Origin: Lachnospiraceae bacterium UBA4631
GTDB lineage: Bacteria > Bacillota > Clostridia > Lachnospirales > Lachnospiraceae
Reading direction: 5' to 3'
DNA length: 48,273 bases
Assembly (NCBI GenBank): GCA_002406015.1
Contig: DHMX01000029.1
Span: forward strand, 1-48,273
Made by a program: the position numbers and the translations under genes
Notes under the pieces: generated by a model
What the model saw: only the letters and a program-made list of their open reading frames with translations
What the model was told of the DNA's origin: nothing
The model's database searches: none
Part shown: positions 9,675-18,829 of the stretch, one piece after another
Layout: every line of letters starts with the position of its first letter
How positions within the stretch are numbered: the first letter of the stretch is position 1

Positions 9675-11780
9675 ATGAGTATATTCAAGAATGAAATCTG
9701 TAAATTGCTGATGAAAAGAACCATACGGATTCTTTTTGTTCTGACGGCGATTAATCTTTTGTTTCAACTGTATATCATGAACACGCCGAATGAAGATGGC
9801 TATACACTTAAGGAGTACAGCAGATTCTATCATGAAATGAGTGAGTATAGTCAGGATGAGCTGCTGGATGAAATTGAAAAAAGAGAAACAGAGGCGGATA
9901 CATATGGGGAAGCCAATCTTTATTCCAGAGTTTACAGGGAAGTGGAGGCGTGTATTACATATGATGAATATCTCAGTTCGATTGATGAAAAAGCCGAAGA
10001 AATCACCATTATGAACCGATATGCAGATAATGGTGGATATGCAGTAAGAAATGCTGAAAGAACAAGAGAAGTGTACCAGAAGCTGAAAGGAATAGAGCTG
10101 AAGGTAGAAGATCCGATGGGTATACTTAATATTACGGATAATGAACTTACAGACTACATAGTGATCATAATGATATTTATGGTTGCCGTTAATCTTGTTT
10201 TATATGAAAAAAATGAGAATCAATTAAGCTTTCTTCGAACAACAGCAAACGGCAGAAAAAAATTGATGGCTGCGAAGGCTGCTGCAATGGTTTTGTTTGT
10301 TTTGGTTATCATCATGGTTTTATATGGAATGAATGCAGCCGTAAGCCGGTGTTTTTATGACTCCATTGATTTTGAGAGTCCGCTTCAGAGTGTATATCTA
10401 TATCGAAACAGCCCATTTGGATTAAGTATAGGTGGGTTTCTGACCAGTTATTTCCTTGTCAAATTCTTAAGTTGTGTATTTCTTGGAATCCTGCTTATGT
10501 TGCTGTGTACGGTATTTGACCGTATCATTTTTGTGTTTGTTGCATCAGCGTTAACGGTTCTTGTTGAAAGTCTCTGCTATACCAATATTTCCGGAACACA
10601 TTTTCTTGCGTTTTTAAAATACTTAAATATTATGTTGGGTGTCAAAACCGGAGGTATGTTCTCTGATTATGTGAACCTGAATATGTTTGGATATCCGGTT
10701 AATGCATGCTTTTTGTACGGGATATTGTGGCTGATCGGGACATTTATCTGTACATTTGCGGTCATCCACTATTTGGAATTGCCACATGAAAAAAGAATGG
10801 TTTCGCTACAGAAATTTGGATTCCTTAAAGGGTTCGAATGTCATACGTCTCTTTTTATGCATGAGTGCTATAAGATGCTTATTCCGGGTCGGGGGTTCTT
10901 GATACTGGCTGTTTCCTGCCTGTTTGTGATATGGTGGAATCCTGCAGAGAAAATCCGATTTGATACTGTCAATGAGGTTTATTATAAAGAGTACATGGAA
11001 AAATTTTACGGACCGTTAGATTCTAAAACGTATGAGATGCTGGGGAAAGAAAGTGCCGTCTATGATCAGATGGCCGCAAACATATCCGCAGATATTGAAC
11101 AGGGGAAAAGTGAGAATTATATCAGCATAAAGTACAAAGACGAGTTAGACAGGCAGACCGCATTCGGCATGGTTACAGAACATGTCATGTATCTTGAAGC
11201 CCAACAGGGAGGATGGTTATTTTATGAAAAAGGATATGATATTCTTACCGATCATAAACACTCTGAAAATCGGGATGTTTCACAAGCATTTGTATATGTT
11301 ATTATGCTGATAGCTATTACACATGGTATTTACGGTGTTGATTATGGTAATTCCGAAATGAAGATTTTAAGAACAACTTATCATGGTAGAAGAAAGCTGA
11401 ACAGGATCAAGGAAGGATTGGGCATGTTCAGTACAATTATCTCATTTGGACTGGTATATATCGTACGATTGTTGAATGTATTTCACGCATATGGCATCAA
11501 TGGATTGAATGCCCCTGCTGCAAGCATGGAACATCTTGCACAGATTCCGCAGAATATATCGGTATTTCTTTATATTTTAATCATTATGCTAATGAGATTA
11601 ATCGGCGGTCTGATCGTTACGAAGGTTGTTTTTGTCTCATTCAAGCAGTTTAAAAACAGTATTCCTGTAATAATTTTAGGAATTATAATATTTATAATAC
11701 CACTTGTTCTTGTAGCATTTGATGTTCCGAATGCACAGTACATCTTATTCAATCCATTGTTGCTGGGAAATGTATTTTAA
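9675..11780 (+). CDS. Large ABC-2-type permease with internal duplication
   Basis: A 701-residue membrane protein, about twice the normal ABC-2 permease size. Each half has a first helix, a long charged extracellular domain (about residues 35-150 and 430-530) and a helix followed by a matching cytoplasmic loop: LRTTANGRKKL in the first half and LRTTYHGRRKL in the second, indicating an internal duplication that puts both transporter halves on one chain. The start at 9675 has GGAG 7 bases upstream; the TTG at 9669 is only an extension. It ends 20 bases before the convergent glycosyltransferase gene. The substrate is unknown. Confidence 0.8.
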   Translation: MSIFKNEICKLLMKRTIRILFVLTAINLLFQLYIMNTPNEDGYTLKEYSRFYHEMSEYSQDELLDEIEKRETEADTYGEANLYSRVYREVEACITYDEYLSSIDEKAEEITIMNRYADNGGYAVRNAERTREVYQKLKGIELKVEDPMGILNITDNELTDYIVIIMIFMVAVNLVLYEKNENQLSFLRTTANGRKKLMAAKAAAMVLFVLVIIMVLYGMNAAVSRCFYDSIDFESPLQSVYLYRNSPFGLSIGGFLTSYFLVKFLSCVFLGILLMLLCTVFDRIIFVFVASALTVLVESLCYTNISGTHFLAFLKYLNIMLGVKTGGMFSDYVNLNMFGYPVNACFLYGILWLIGTFICTFAVIHYLELPHEKRMVSLQKFGFLKGFECHTSLFMHECYKMLIPGRGFLILAVSCLFVIWWNPAEKIRFDTVNEVYYKEYMEKFYGPLDSKTYEMLGKESAVYDQMAANISADIEQGKSENYISIKYKDELDRQTAFGMVTEHVMYLEAQQGGWLFYEKGYDILTDHKHSENRDVSQAFVYVIMLIAITHGIYGVDYGNSEMKILRTTYHGRRKLNRIKEGLGMFSTIISFGLVYIVRLLNVFHAYGINGLNAPAASMEHLAQIPQNISVFLYILIIMLMRLIGGLIVTKVVFVSFKQFKNSIPVIILGIIIFIIPLVLVAFDVPNAQYILFNPLLLGNVF

Positions 11781-11799
11781 CTGTAATGTACAAATCGGC

Positions 11800-13047
11800 C
11801 TATTCATTTGCCATAATCTGCTCCAGAGTCAGATTCTTCTCGTGCTTAATCGGTTTCCATTCTACCTTTGAGAACAGAGATACGATATAGATTGGAATGT
11901 AGGTCAGCATAAACAACGGAAAGGTAATGGTATACAGAAGCTTCTTCCAAGTAGGACAATGAATCTGTTTCCATTCTGTAATCGTTGTGATGAGTCCCAG
12001 AATGAAGACCGTCAGGCACAGACTGATAAATAGCTGGAGCAAGGAGGTACCGAGGGCGGCAAAGGATCCATTCCCCAGAAAGCTATATACAACAGCCCCC
12101 AGATTGACGAGGATACTGACAGCAGTTAGGGCAGCAGCTGGCAGGATGTTCATCAGCATGTCATAGCAGGAGAAACTGCCATGGAAGATTCCCTTAAAAA
12201 GAGAACCGCCATACTTTTGAAGCACCTGTAGATAGCCCTTTGCCCAGCGAAGACGCTGATTCCAAGACTGTCGGAAGCTGGTGGGCTGTTCATCATAGAG
12301 GATTGCATCAGCGGTATAGCCGATGGTAACACTGCGGGAGACATTGACTATGGTGAATTCGATATCCTCTGTCAAAGTGAAAAAGTTCCAGCCGCTATAG
12401 TCATTGATTACCTTGTCTGAGAACAGGAATCCGGTTCCGGATACGGCACTGCTACTACCAATCGCCATACGGGCGGCGTTTAAGTACTTTGCCTCACGGA
12501 GAAACCAGAGGGCATATCCGGCAGAAATCCAGTTGCTTCCATAATTTTTGGAATTTCGATAGCAGGTGACGATCTCGTAACCGTCTGTATAGGTCTGGTT
12601 GATGGCACGCAGGAATCCGGGATCTAAGATATTATCTGCATCTAAAACAATATATGCATCATATTGTTCATTTCGAACATGTTTAATCTTATCTAACAGG
12701 AAATTCAATACATACCCCTTTCCGACATGCGTGGTATCCCTTCGCTCATAGACGATGGCACCGTGCTGTCTTGCTACCTGTGCAGTCCGGTCGGTACAGT
12801 TATCGGCACCGACATAGATATCTACCTGATCCATAGGATAGTCACATGCCTGAATACTGTCGATCAGAGAACCGATTACGGTTTCTTCGTTTCTGGCGGC
12901 AATCAGGATGGCAAGACGGTGAAAGACCTCCGGCTGATGTACTGCTTTTTTGCGAAAGAAGGAAATCACAATATATAGGAACTGGTAAGAGTAACAAATG
13001 AAGAATATGTACATGATAATTTTGTTTATAAGCTCGATGGTATGCAT
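11800..13047 (-). CDS. Family 2 membrane glycosyltransferase
   Basis: A 415-residue GT2 enzyme with an N-terminal helix, a GT-A domain (AARNEE, DNCTDRT, VLDADN for the metal-binding DxD, TEDIEF as the catalytic acid region) and the QRLRW motif of processive synthases, followed by three to four C-terminal helices. This is the architecture of hyaluronan, cellulose and poly-GlcNAc synthases, so it probably makes or extends an extracellular polysaccharide. There is no PilZ domain or synthase partner next door. The start ATG has GGAGGAAAT upstream on the minus strand. The sugar cannot be deduced. Confidence 0.85.
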   Translation of the reverse strand: MHTIELINKIIMYIFFICYSYQFLYIVISFFRKKAVHQPEVFHRLAILIAARNEETVIGSLIDSIQACDYPMDQVDIYVGADNCTDRTAQVARQHGAIVYERRDTTHVGKGYVLNFLLDKIKHVRNEQYDAYIVLDADNILDPGFLRAINQTYTDGYEIVTCYRNSKNYGSNWISAGYALWFLREAKYLNAARMAIGSSSAVSGTGFLFSDKVINDYSGWNFFTLTEDIEFTIVNVSRSVTIGYTADAILYDEQPTSFRQSWNQRLRWAKGYLQVLQKYGGSLFKGIFHGSFSCYDMLMNILPAAALTAVSILVNLGAVVYSFLGNGSFAALGTSLLQLFISLCLTVFILGLITTITEWKQIHCPTWKKLLYTITFPLFMLTYIPIYIVSLFSKVEWKPIKHEKNLTLEQIMANE

Positions 13048-13082
13048 AATAATTTCCTCCGAAAATAGTCATTCTGATACAC

Positions 13083-13120
13083 GCTGCTAAAGCAGAAATC
13101 CTTGATTATTGCTTTGCTGC
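13083..13120 (-). promoter_or_regulatory. Hairpin in the glycosyltransferase 5' leader
   Basis: The complementary arms GCTGCTAAAGCA (13083-13094) and TGCTTTGCTGC (13110-13120) form an imperfect stem about 36 bases upstream of the minus-strand start codon. There is no T-run, so this is not a terminator. The rest of 13048-13295, between the two divergent genes, holds no other element that I recognise. Confidence 0.4.
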
Positions 13121-13295
13121 ATCTATAAGTTACGCCACCGGACAAGTAGATACAAGAACAAGGGCATTAAGGATTTATTAAGATTCTTTCATATATATGA
13201 ACAAAATTGTCAGATTTTGCATATTTTAGCTAACGAGCAAAAATAGTGGAAAAAATTGTCCTATTTAGAAAGAAACGGGAAGCTGAGGGGGAAAA

Positions 13296-14843
13296 ATGAA
13301 GACATTTAGAAGTATTTTAAAGACATGTCTGGCGGTGGTATGCATAGGGGTTCTGGTACTATCGTTGAACTCCGGTGAAATCCGAGCAGAAAACAGATTT
13401 TCTACGGAAGCACGTTACACAGGAGGAAGCTCGATTGCAGAGATTTTGAGCAAATATATATACTTTGTAGAAGGAAATCTGACCGGTACGAGTACATCGC
13501 ATACCTCCGGACCGATTGTTGTAGGAGGAACTCTGGATTATACCATTTCCGGCTTCGGGAATATATTAACCAGTCCATGTTATGTAAATCATATTCTCGG
13601 TTTGAATTACATTAATTGTATGTTCCCGGGAACAGAATGTCATCAGCCGAATCGAGTGGTTTATTACGGAACGGTTGACAGCGGAGTGCCGGCATACTTA
13701 TTTTATAATCCAAACGGTGGTAATTCGGAAACGAGTATCTTGTTTCAGAATGAGAATTTTATAAATGTCGGAGCGGCAATGGCTGCCTTGCGTCAGGAGT
13801 CGGTATCACTTGCCGGAGCAGGAAATTCCCATGCATATAAAATAGAACAACAGGTATTAACCATTGACTTTAAACAGGCAAAGGATATTACCGTTGCGGA
13901 GGATGTTTCTGATATTCAGAGAATTGAATTACAAAATGTAACCGTAGAAGAATTAATGAAGCAGCGGCATGTTATTTCCTTTACAAATACAGCAGACATA
14001 GCTTTTTCTGCACAGAATATTTATGTACAGGGAAGTACTATAGACCAGAAATTCAAAGATTATGCAAATCAGAATGACAACAACTGTGCATCCACCGGTG
14101 GTCAATATTATTTGGAGGGAATGAACTTAATCTGGAACTTTCCAAATGCAACACAGGTGACAATGGTTAATTTGAACGGGCATCTGGTTGCACCGAATGC
14201 AGAAGTACAATTACTTGGCGGCAGACATGAAGGTGGTGTAATTGCAAAATCTGTGTATACAGATTCAGAAGCACATTTCTATCCGATGAGAAATGGAGGC
14301 AATTCAAACAGTAATTCTGGCAGCAGTGCAGACACTGGAAACAGCGGCAACACCGGCAATACCGGAAATACCGGGAACACTGGGAACACTGGGAACAGTG
14401 GAAATACCGGAAATACAGGCAACACTGGGAACACCGGAAATAGTGGAAATACCGGAAACAGCGAGAACAGTGGGAATACTGGAAATACAGGCAACACCGG
14501 AAATACCGGAAGTAGTGGGAGTACCGGGAACAGTGGAAGTACCGAAAACACTGGAAGCACCGGTAGCAGCGAAACAACGGGTAATATATCCTTTGGCGGA
14601 GGGCGTAGTGACAGTACAAAAACGGCTGCAAGCTCTGAGTATGCGATAAATAATGCATTAAGGATAGGAAGTACCTCTGACAGAAGCGAAACCGATACAC
14701 AAGTTAATTCCGAAGCGGTTCTAAATGAGATTACCACAAGCAAGCCGGTAAAGACAGGAGATGAAGCTCCGGTACTATGGATAGTGGGAGTTATGCTTCT
14801 TGCTGTCGGTGGAGGAATACTAATAAAATTCCGTAGAGCTTAA
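13296..14843 (+). CDS. Choice-of-anchor A family surface protein with Gly-Asn-Thr repeats
   Basis: A 515-residue secreted protein. Residues 1-31 are a signal peptide ending near EIRA. Residues 45-330 fit the choice-of-anchor A domain: FVEGNLTG, GPIVVGGTLDYT, WNFPNATQV and NGHLVAPNAEVQLLGG followed by GGVIAKS. A low-complexity stalk of G-N-T/S triplets covers about residues 346-425, encoded by 9-base DNA repeats. The tail KPVKTGDEAP, a hydrophobic helix and KFRRA form a sortase-type cell wall signal of the degenerate xVKTGD kind. No sortase is in this window. It is probably an adhesin or surface display protein; upstream is the divergent glycosyltransferase. Confidence 0.85.
   Translation: MKTFRSILKTCLAVVCIGVLVLSLNSGEIRAENRFSTEARYTGGSSIAEILSKYIYFVEGNLTGTSTSHTSGPIVVGGTLDYTISGFGNILTSPCYVNHILGLNYINCMFPGTECHQPNRVVYYGTVDSGVPAYLFYNPNGGNSETSILFQNENFINVGAAMAALRQESVSLAGAGNSHAYKIEQQVLTIDFKQAKDITVAEDVSDIQRIELQNVTVEELMKQRHVISFTNTADIAFSAQNIYVQGSTIDQKFKDYANQNDNNCASTGGQYYLEGMNLIWNFPNATQVTMVNLNGHLVAPNAEVQLLGGRHEGGVIAKSVYTDSEAHFYPMRNGGNSNSNSGSSADTGNSGNTGNTGNTGNTGNTGNSGNTGNTGNTGNTGNSGNTGNSENSGNTGNTGNTGNTGSSGSTGNSGSTENTGSTGSSETTGNISFGGGRSDSTKTAASSEYAINNALRIGSTSDRSETDTQVNSEAVLNEITTSKPVKTGDEAPVLWIVGVMLLAVGGGILIKFRRA
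14332..14575 (+). repeat. Tandem 9-base repeats encoding Gly-Asn-Thr/Ser
   Basis: About 27 copies of a degenerate 9-base unit of the form GGNAAYACN encode the stalk of the surface protein. Copies differ mostly at third codon positions, so the peptide is conserved while the DNA drifts. Copy number probably varies between strains. Confidence 0.9.
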
Positions 14844-14905
14844 AAGAAAAGTGAAGAAAAGAAATCTATAAGCTGTAAGCAAATCCGTGAACAAATCCGG
14901 TGAAT

Positions 14906-14948
14906 AAAAAAGAAATGATTGTAGGATTTTATACAATCATTTCTTTTT
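14906..14948. terminator. Bidirectional terminator
   Basis: The stem AAAAAGAAATGATTGTA with TACAATCATTTCTTTTT and an 8-base loop has an A-run on the left and a T-run on the right. It lies between the surface-protein gene (+) and the dtxR-family gene (-) and can stop transcripts from both. Confidence 0.85.
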
Positions 14949-15004
14949 GCATTCATATTGTATTCATAAGGGGTTGATGTATCCTATATCCAAACAAACC
15001 AACA

Positions 15005-15376
15005 TTATAGCAGATTCTGATTAATATACTGCTTTATTGCTTCAAAGCTTTCTTTGCTGATAACATGTTCAATCCGGCAGGCATCCTCTAAGGCAATTTC
15101 CTCCGGTACTCCTAATTTTTTTAAGGCTGCAGAAATTAAGATATGTCGCTCATAAATCATTTCTGCAATTTCTTTTCCTTCGTCTGTAAGATAAATATAA
15201 CCTTCATTAGTGACGGTTATCTGATTCTTTGCCCGCAGATTTTTCATGGCAATGCTAATGCTGGATTTCTTAAATCCTAATTCATTCGCAATGTCAACGG
15301 AACGAACAACCGGTAATCGTTCACTTAAGACAAGAATTGTTTCCAAATAATTTTCTGCTGATTCGTTTGTTGCCAT
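15005..15376 (-). CDS. DtxR-family metal-dependent transcriptional regulator
   Basis: A 123-residue repressor: an N-terminal winged helix (VRSVDIANELGFKKSSISIAMKNL) and a dimerisation/metal domain containing ERH and DACRIEHVIS. The Cys-Glu-His set matches the ancillary/primary metal ligands of iron-type DtxR/IdeR rather than the Glu-rich MntR site. There is no C-terminal SH3 domain, which is normal for the short form. It is divergent from feoA, and four copies of a DtxR-like inverted repeat lie in this window (15569, 16115, 32601, 34186), so it is the likely Fe(II)-dependent repressor of those promoters. Confidence 0.88.
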   Translation of the reverse strand: MATNESAENYLETILVLSERLPVVRSVDIANELGFKKSSISIAMKNLRAKNQITVTNEGYIYLTDEGKEIAEMIYERHILISAALKKLGVPEEIALEDACRIEHVISKESFEAIKQYINQNLL

Positions 15377-15552
15377 AACAGTTCACCTCATATTTACATA
15401 TCATTTATTTAAATTATAGTACATATTTGCATTCACGCTTATATGTTCATTATAGCATAGAAATTGGGGACAAGCAATTATTGGATTATTTTAATGGTAA
15501 TTTTTACTAAAAACCATGGGTATTTTTTTATCAAAAAAAGAGAAAAAGGTTC

Positions 15553-15581
15553 TTGACAACTAATATATGTTAGAATATACT
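15553..15581 (+). promoter_or_regulatory. feoA promoter
   Basis: TTGACA (15553-15558), a 17-base spacer and TATACT (15576-15581). It lies 50 bases before the feoA start and its -10 is inside the inverted repeat at 15569-15584, so binding there would block RNA polymerase. Confidence 0.85.
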
Positions 15582-15584
15582 AAC
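15569..15584. promoter_or_regulatory. DtxR-type operator over the feoA -10
   Basis: Inverted repeat GTTAG-AATATA-CTAAC. It has the same 16-base form as the repeats at 16115, 32601 and 34186; the shared consensus is GTTAGTN4ACTAAC. Its position over the -10 and its closeness to the DtxR gene support iron-dependent repression of feo. Confidence 0.75.
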
Positions 15585-15631
15585 CAATGAAGAAATGAAA
15601 ATATTTATCAATGCTTAAGAAAGAGGATGAT

Positions 15632-15847
15632 ATGATGCCGTTATCAATGGTAGACAAAGGAACACCAATTAAAATTATGAAGGTTGGCGGGAAGGAAGAA
15701 ACAAGAAGATTTCTGGAGAACCTCGGCTTTGTTGCCGGAAGTACGGTAACAGTGGTATCAGAAATCAACGGAAACATGATTGTGAACGTAAAGGAATCAC
15801 GAATTGCCATCGGAAAAGATATGGCAAGTAAAATCATGGTTGCTTAA
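15632..15847 (+). CDS. feoA: FeoA-family ferrous iron transport protein (first copy)
   Basis: A 71-residue SH3-like FeoA domain protein: PLSMVDKGTPIKIMKVGG, RRFLENLGFVAGSTVTVV and VNVKESRIAIGKDMASKIMV. Start: an in-frame ATG occurs at 15611, but the AGAGG site precedes the ATG pair at 15632/15635, which gives the usual FeoA N-terminus. It acts on FeoB at the inner face of the membrane. It is the first gene of the feoA-feoA-feoB operon, under an operator-covered promoter. Confidence 0.88.
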   Translation: MMPLSMVDKGTPIKIMKVGGKEETRRFLENLGFVAGSTVTVVSEINGNMIVNVKESRIAIGKDMASKIMVA

Positions 15848-15879
15848 GTGTTAGGATAATAGAAAGAAGGAGAGAAAAG

Positions 15880-16098
15880 ATGACGCTGAAAGAAGTGAAA
15901 TGTGGCGAAACCGTTACAGTGAAGAAATTAACTGGTGACGGTCCGGTAAAACGTCGGATTATGGACATGGGCATTACCAAAGGAGTAGCGGTATATGTAA
16001 GAAAGGTAGCACCTTTAGGAGACCCTGTTGAAGTAACTGTACGGGGATATGAATTGTCTCTTCGTAAGGCAGATGCAGAAATGATAGAGGTTGAGTAA
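15880..16098 (+). CDS. feoA: FeoA-family ferrous iron transport protein (second copy)
   Basis: A 72-residue second FeoA: MTLKEVKCGETVTVKKL, the typical RRIMDMGITKG turn and VEVTVRGYELSLRKADAEMIEVE. Two tandem feoA genes before feoB are common in Clostridia; the two copies are clearly diverged from each other, so they may act as a heteromer on FeoB. It follows the first copy by 32 bases with GAAGGAGAG upstream. Confidence 0.93.
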   Translation: MTLKEVKCGETVTVKKLTGDGPVKRRIMDMGITKGVAVYVRKVAPLGDPVEVTVRGYELSLRKADAEMIEVE

Positions 16099-16114
16099 TT
16101 TTTTTAATCTGACG

Positions 16115-16130
16115 GTTAGTTGATACTAAT
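16115..16130. promoter_or_regulatory. Second DtxR-type operator between feoA and feoB
   Basis: GTTAG-TTGATA-CTAAT, one mismatch from the shared repeat. It overlaps a possible -35 (TTGATA, 16120-16125) that is followed after 16 bases by TATAGT (16142-16147), so feoB may have its own iron-controlled promoter. Confidence 0.55.
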
Positions 16131-16211
16131 AAAAGTTGTTGTATAGTAACATATAGTAGAGCTAACAAACATATGTGATTTCAGAAAAAGTCATAGAAAA
16201 GGAGTGCAAAA

Positions 16212-18638
16212 ATGTCAATTAAAATTGCGTTAGCAGGTAATCCAAACTGCGGTAAAACTACATTATTCAACGCACTGACAGGCTCAAACCAGTTTGTAGG
16301 TAACTGGCCGGGTGTTACAGTTGAAAAGAAGGAAGGTAAGTTAAAAAACCATAAGGACGTAACCATTATGGACTTACCGGGTATTTATTCCTTATCTCCA
16401 TATACGTTGGAGGAGGTAGTTGCAAGAAACTACTTAATTAATGAAAAGCCGGATGCAATTATTAATATTGTAGATGGTACGAATATTGAACGTAACTTAT
16501 ATCTGTCAACTCAGGTTATGGAACTTGGAATCCCGGTTATTATGGCTGTCAATATGATGGACTTAGTAGAAAAGAGCGGTGACAAGATTCATATTGACAA
16601 GTTAAGCAAGAAATTAGGCTGCGAGGTTGTTGAAATATCAGCCTTGAAGGGAACCGGTATTCAAAAGGCAGCAGAAAAGGCAGTTGCTTTAGCACAGGCT
16701 AAGAAGAATGCAACTCCTGTCCATGAATTTGCAGAGAATGTTGAGAGCGTAATCAGTGCCGTTGAGGAGAAGTTAGGCTCCGGTGTGGATGAAGCACAAA
16801 AGAGATTCTTTGCAATCAAGTTATTGGAAAAGGATGATAAGATTGCAGACCTGATTCAGCAGGTACCGGATGTATCCGCAGAAATCGCACAGTTAGAGAA
16901 AGAATTTGATGATGATACAGAAAGTATCATTACAAATGAAAGATATGTATACATATCATCCATTATCGGAGAGTGCCTGACAAAGAAGAAGGGCGAGAAG
17001 TTAACGATTTCGGATAAGATTGATAAGGTTGTTACCAATCGTTGGGCAGCACTTCCAATTTTCTTGGTTGTAATGTTCATTGTATATTATGTATCCGTAA
17101 CAACTGTTGGTGGATGGGTAACTGACTGGACCAATGATGGTTTGTTCGGTGATGGTTTCCATTTGTTTGGTATCGGAAGTGCCGCATATGAAGAGGCAGC
17201 CGGTGATTACAGTCGTGCAGACCAGATTGTAGCTGCATATGAAGATGGTGCAACAACAGTTGATATTTTAGGTGAAGAAGATGAAGTGCTGGAAACTGTA
17301 AATATTTCAGACAGCGTAGCAGCAGATGCACAGGCAGTTGTAGATGCCGGTGAGCCGGATACAACAACTTATGGTGTATGGGTTCCGGGTATACCGGTAC
17401 TGATAGGAAACCTCTTAGATGCCATGAACTGTGTAGATTGGTTGGAAAGCCTGATTCTGGATGGTATCGTAGCCGGTGTTGGTGCAGTCCTTGGTTTCGT
17501 TCCTCAGATGCTGGTACTCTTTATCTTCCTTGCATTTTTGGAATCCTGCGGTTATATGGCGAGAGTTGCTTTCATCATGGACCGTATCTTCCGGAAGTTC
17601 GGTTTGTCCGGTAAATCATTTATCCCAATGCTGATTGGTAGTGGATGTGGTGTTCCGGGTGTCATGGCTTCCCGTACCATTGAAAATGACAGAGACCGTA
17701 AAATGACAATTATGACAACTACTTTTGTACCATGTGGAGCAAAGCTTCCGATTATTGCATTGATTGCAGGTGCGTTCTTTGACAATGCAGGCTGGGTTTC
17801 ATGGAGTGCATATATTATAGGTATTGTAGCAATTATTTGTTCAGGTATTATCTTAAAGAAGACAAAGATGTTCGCAGGAGACCCGGCACCATTCGTTATG
17901 GAGCTTCCAGCTTACCATTGGCCTACCGTTGGCAATGTGCTTCGTAGTATGTGGGAGCGTGGCTGGTCCTTCATTAAAAAGGCAGGTACCATCATCCTGT
18001 TATCAACCATCGTATTGTGGTTCTTAATGAGCTTCGGATGGGACAACGGCGTATTCGGTATGCTTGACTTCGAAGGCTTAGAGGGTGCAGCTCTTGAAGA
18101 TGCACAGGCAGGATGTATTCTTGCTAAGATTGGTGGAGTAATTGCTCCGATTTTTGCACCGCTTGGTTGGACACAGGCAGGTTCCGGCTGGAAGATGGCG
18201 GTTGCAGCGATTACCGGTTTGATTGCTAAGGAAAATGTAGTTGCAACATTCGGTATGTTGTTTGGTTTTGCAGAGGTTGCAGAAAATGGTGCAGAAGTAT
18301 GGGGAAATCTGGCAAGCGTTATGACTCCGATTGCTGCATACGGATTCTTAGTATTTAACCTGTTATGTGCTCCATGCTTCGCCGCTATGGGTGCAATTAA
18401 GCGGGAAATGAACAATGCAAAGTGGTTCTGGTTTGCAATCGGTTATCAGTGTGGTCTGGCATATGTAGTAGCAATGTGCATTTACCAGATTGGTACCTTA
18501 ATTACAACCGGTACCTTTGGAGTAGGAACAGTAATCTCATTCTTACTGGTAATCGGATTTATTTACCTGTTGGTTCGTCCATATAAGGAAAGCAAGTCCC
18601 TGAATGTAAATATTAAAAAGACAGCCGGAGCACGTTAG
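16212..18638 (+). CDS. feoB: Ferrous iron transport protein B
   Basis: An 808-residue Fe(II) transporter. The N-terminal GTPase has GNPNCGKT (9-16), DLPG (54-57) and NMMD (114-117). Gate/Nramp-like membrane segments include the GCGVPGVMASR and FVPCGAKLPI motifs with the conserved pore cysteines, and PCFAAMGAIKRE near the C-terminus. An extended, acidic extracytoplasmic loop of about 90 residues (roughly 300-390) lies after the first membrane helix, longer than in E. coli FeoB. It is preceded by two feoA genes and followed by the Cys-rich FeoB partner. The initiator has AGGAG 8 bases upstream. Confidence 0.97.
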   Translation: MSIKIALAGNPNCGKTTLFNALTGSNQFVGNWPGVTVEKKEGKLKNHKDVTIMDLPGIYSLSPYTLEEVVARNYLINEKPDAIINIVDGTNIERNLYLSTQVMELGIPVIMAVNMMDLVEKSGDKIHIDKLSKKLGCEVVEISALKGTGIQKAAEKAVALAQAKKNATPVHEFAENVESVISAVEEKLGSGVDEAQKRFFAIKLLEKDDKIADLIQQVPDVSAEIAQLEKEFDDDTESIITNERYVYISSIIGECLTKKKGEKLTISDKIDKVVTNRWAALPIFLVVMFIVYYVSVTTVGGWVTDWTNDGLFGDGFHLFGIGSAAYEEAAGDYSRADQIVAAYEDGATTVDILGEEDEVLETVNISDSVAADAQAVVDAGEPDTTTYGVWVPGIPVLIGNLLDAMNCVDWLESLILDGIVAGVGAVLGFVPQMLVLFIFLAFLESCGYMARVAFIMDRIFRKFGLSGKSFIPMLIGSGCGVPGVMASRTIENDRDRKMTIMTTTFVPCGAKLPIIALIAGAFFDNAGWVSWSAYIIGIVAIICSGIILKKTKMFAGDPAPFVMELPAYHWPTVGNVLRSMWERGWSFIKKAGTIILLSTIVLWFLMSFGWDNGVFGMLDFEGLEGAALEDAQAGCILAKIGGVIAPIFAPLGWTQAGSGWKMAVAAITGLIAKENVVATFGMLFGFAEVAENGAEVWGNLASVMTPIAAYGFLVFNLLCAPCFAAMGAIKREMNNAKWFWFAIGYQCGLAYVVAMCIYQIGTLITTGTFGVGTVISFLLVIGFIYLLVRPYKESKSLNVNIKKTAGAR

Positions 18639-18682
18639 TGCTTCCGGTTATCGGGTAAGGAATATAGAAAGAGGGTACTGTT

Positions 18683-18829
18683 ATGAATGCTGGTTCAATC
18701 ATTGTATTAATAGTAATAGTCGGAATCGTTGCATTAATAGTTCGCAGCATGATTTCGGATAAGAAAAAGGGAAAATCACTCCAGTGTGGTGGTGATTGTA
18801 AACATTGCGGAGGACATTGCGGTCAGTGA
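18683..18829 (+). CDS. FeoB-associated Cys-rich membrane protein
   Basis: A 48-residue protein: one membrane helix (SIIVLIVIVGIVALIV) and a Cys-rich cytoplasmic tail with the pattern CGGDCKHCGGHCG. This is the small FeoB-associated family that takes the place of FeoC in many Firmicutes; the four cysteines could bind iron or a cluster. It lies 44 bases after feoB with GAGGG upstream, and its stop overlaps the GTG start of the Fur-like gene by 4 bases, indicating translational coupling. Confidence 0.88.
   Translation: MNAGSIIVLIVIVGIVALIVRSMISDKKKGKSLQCGGDCKHCGGHCGQ

Noticed and set aside
14167..14743. Long antisense ORFs rich in Phe, Pro, Arg and Cys under the surface-protein stalk
   Set aside because: Nine-base repeats keep all frames open; no ribosome sites or known domains.
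14740..14780. Classical LPXTG anchor in the surface protein
   Set aside because: The sequence is KPVKTGDE, not LPXTG; it is called a degenerate sorting signal instead.
17912..18415. Antisense ORF of 167 residues under feoB
   Set aside because: Low-complexity composition mirroring feoB codons, no start site, no domain.
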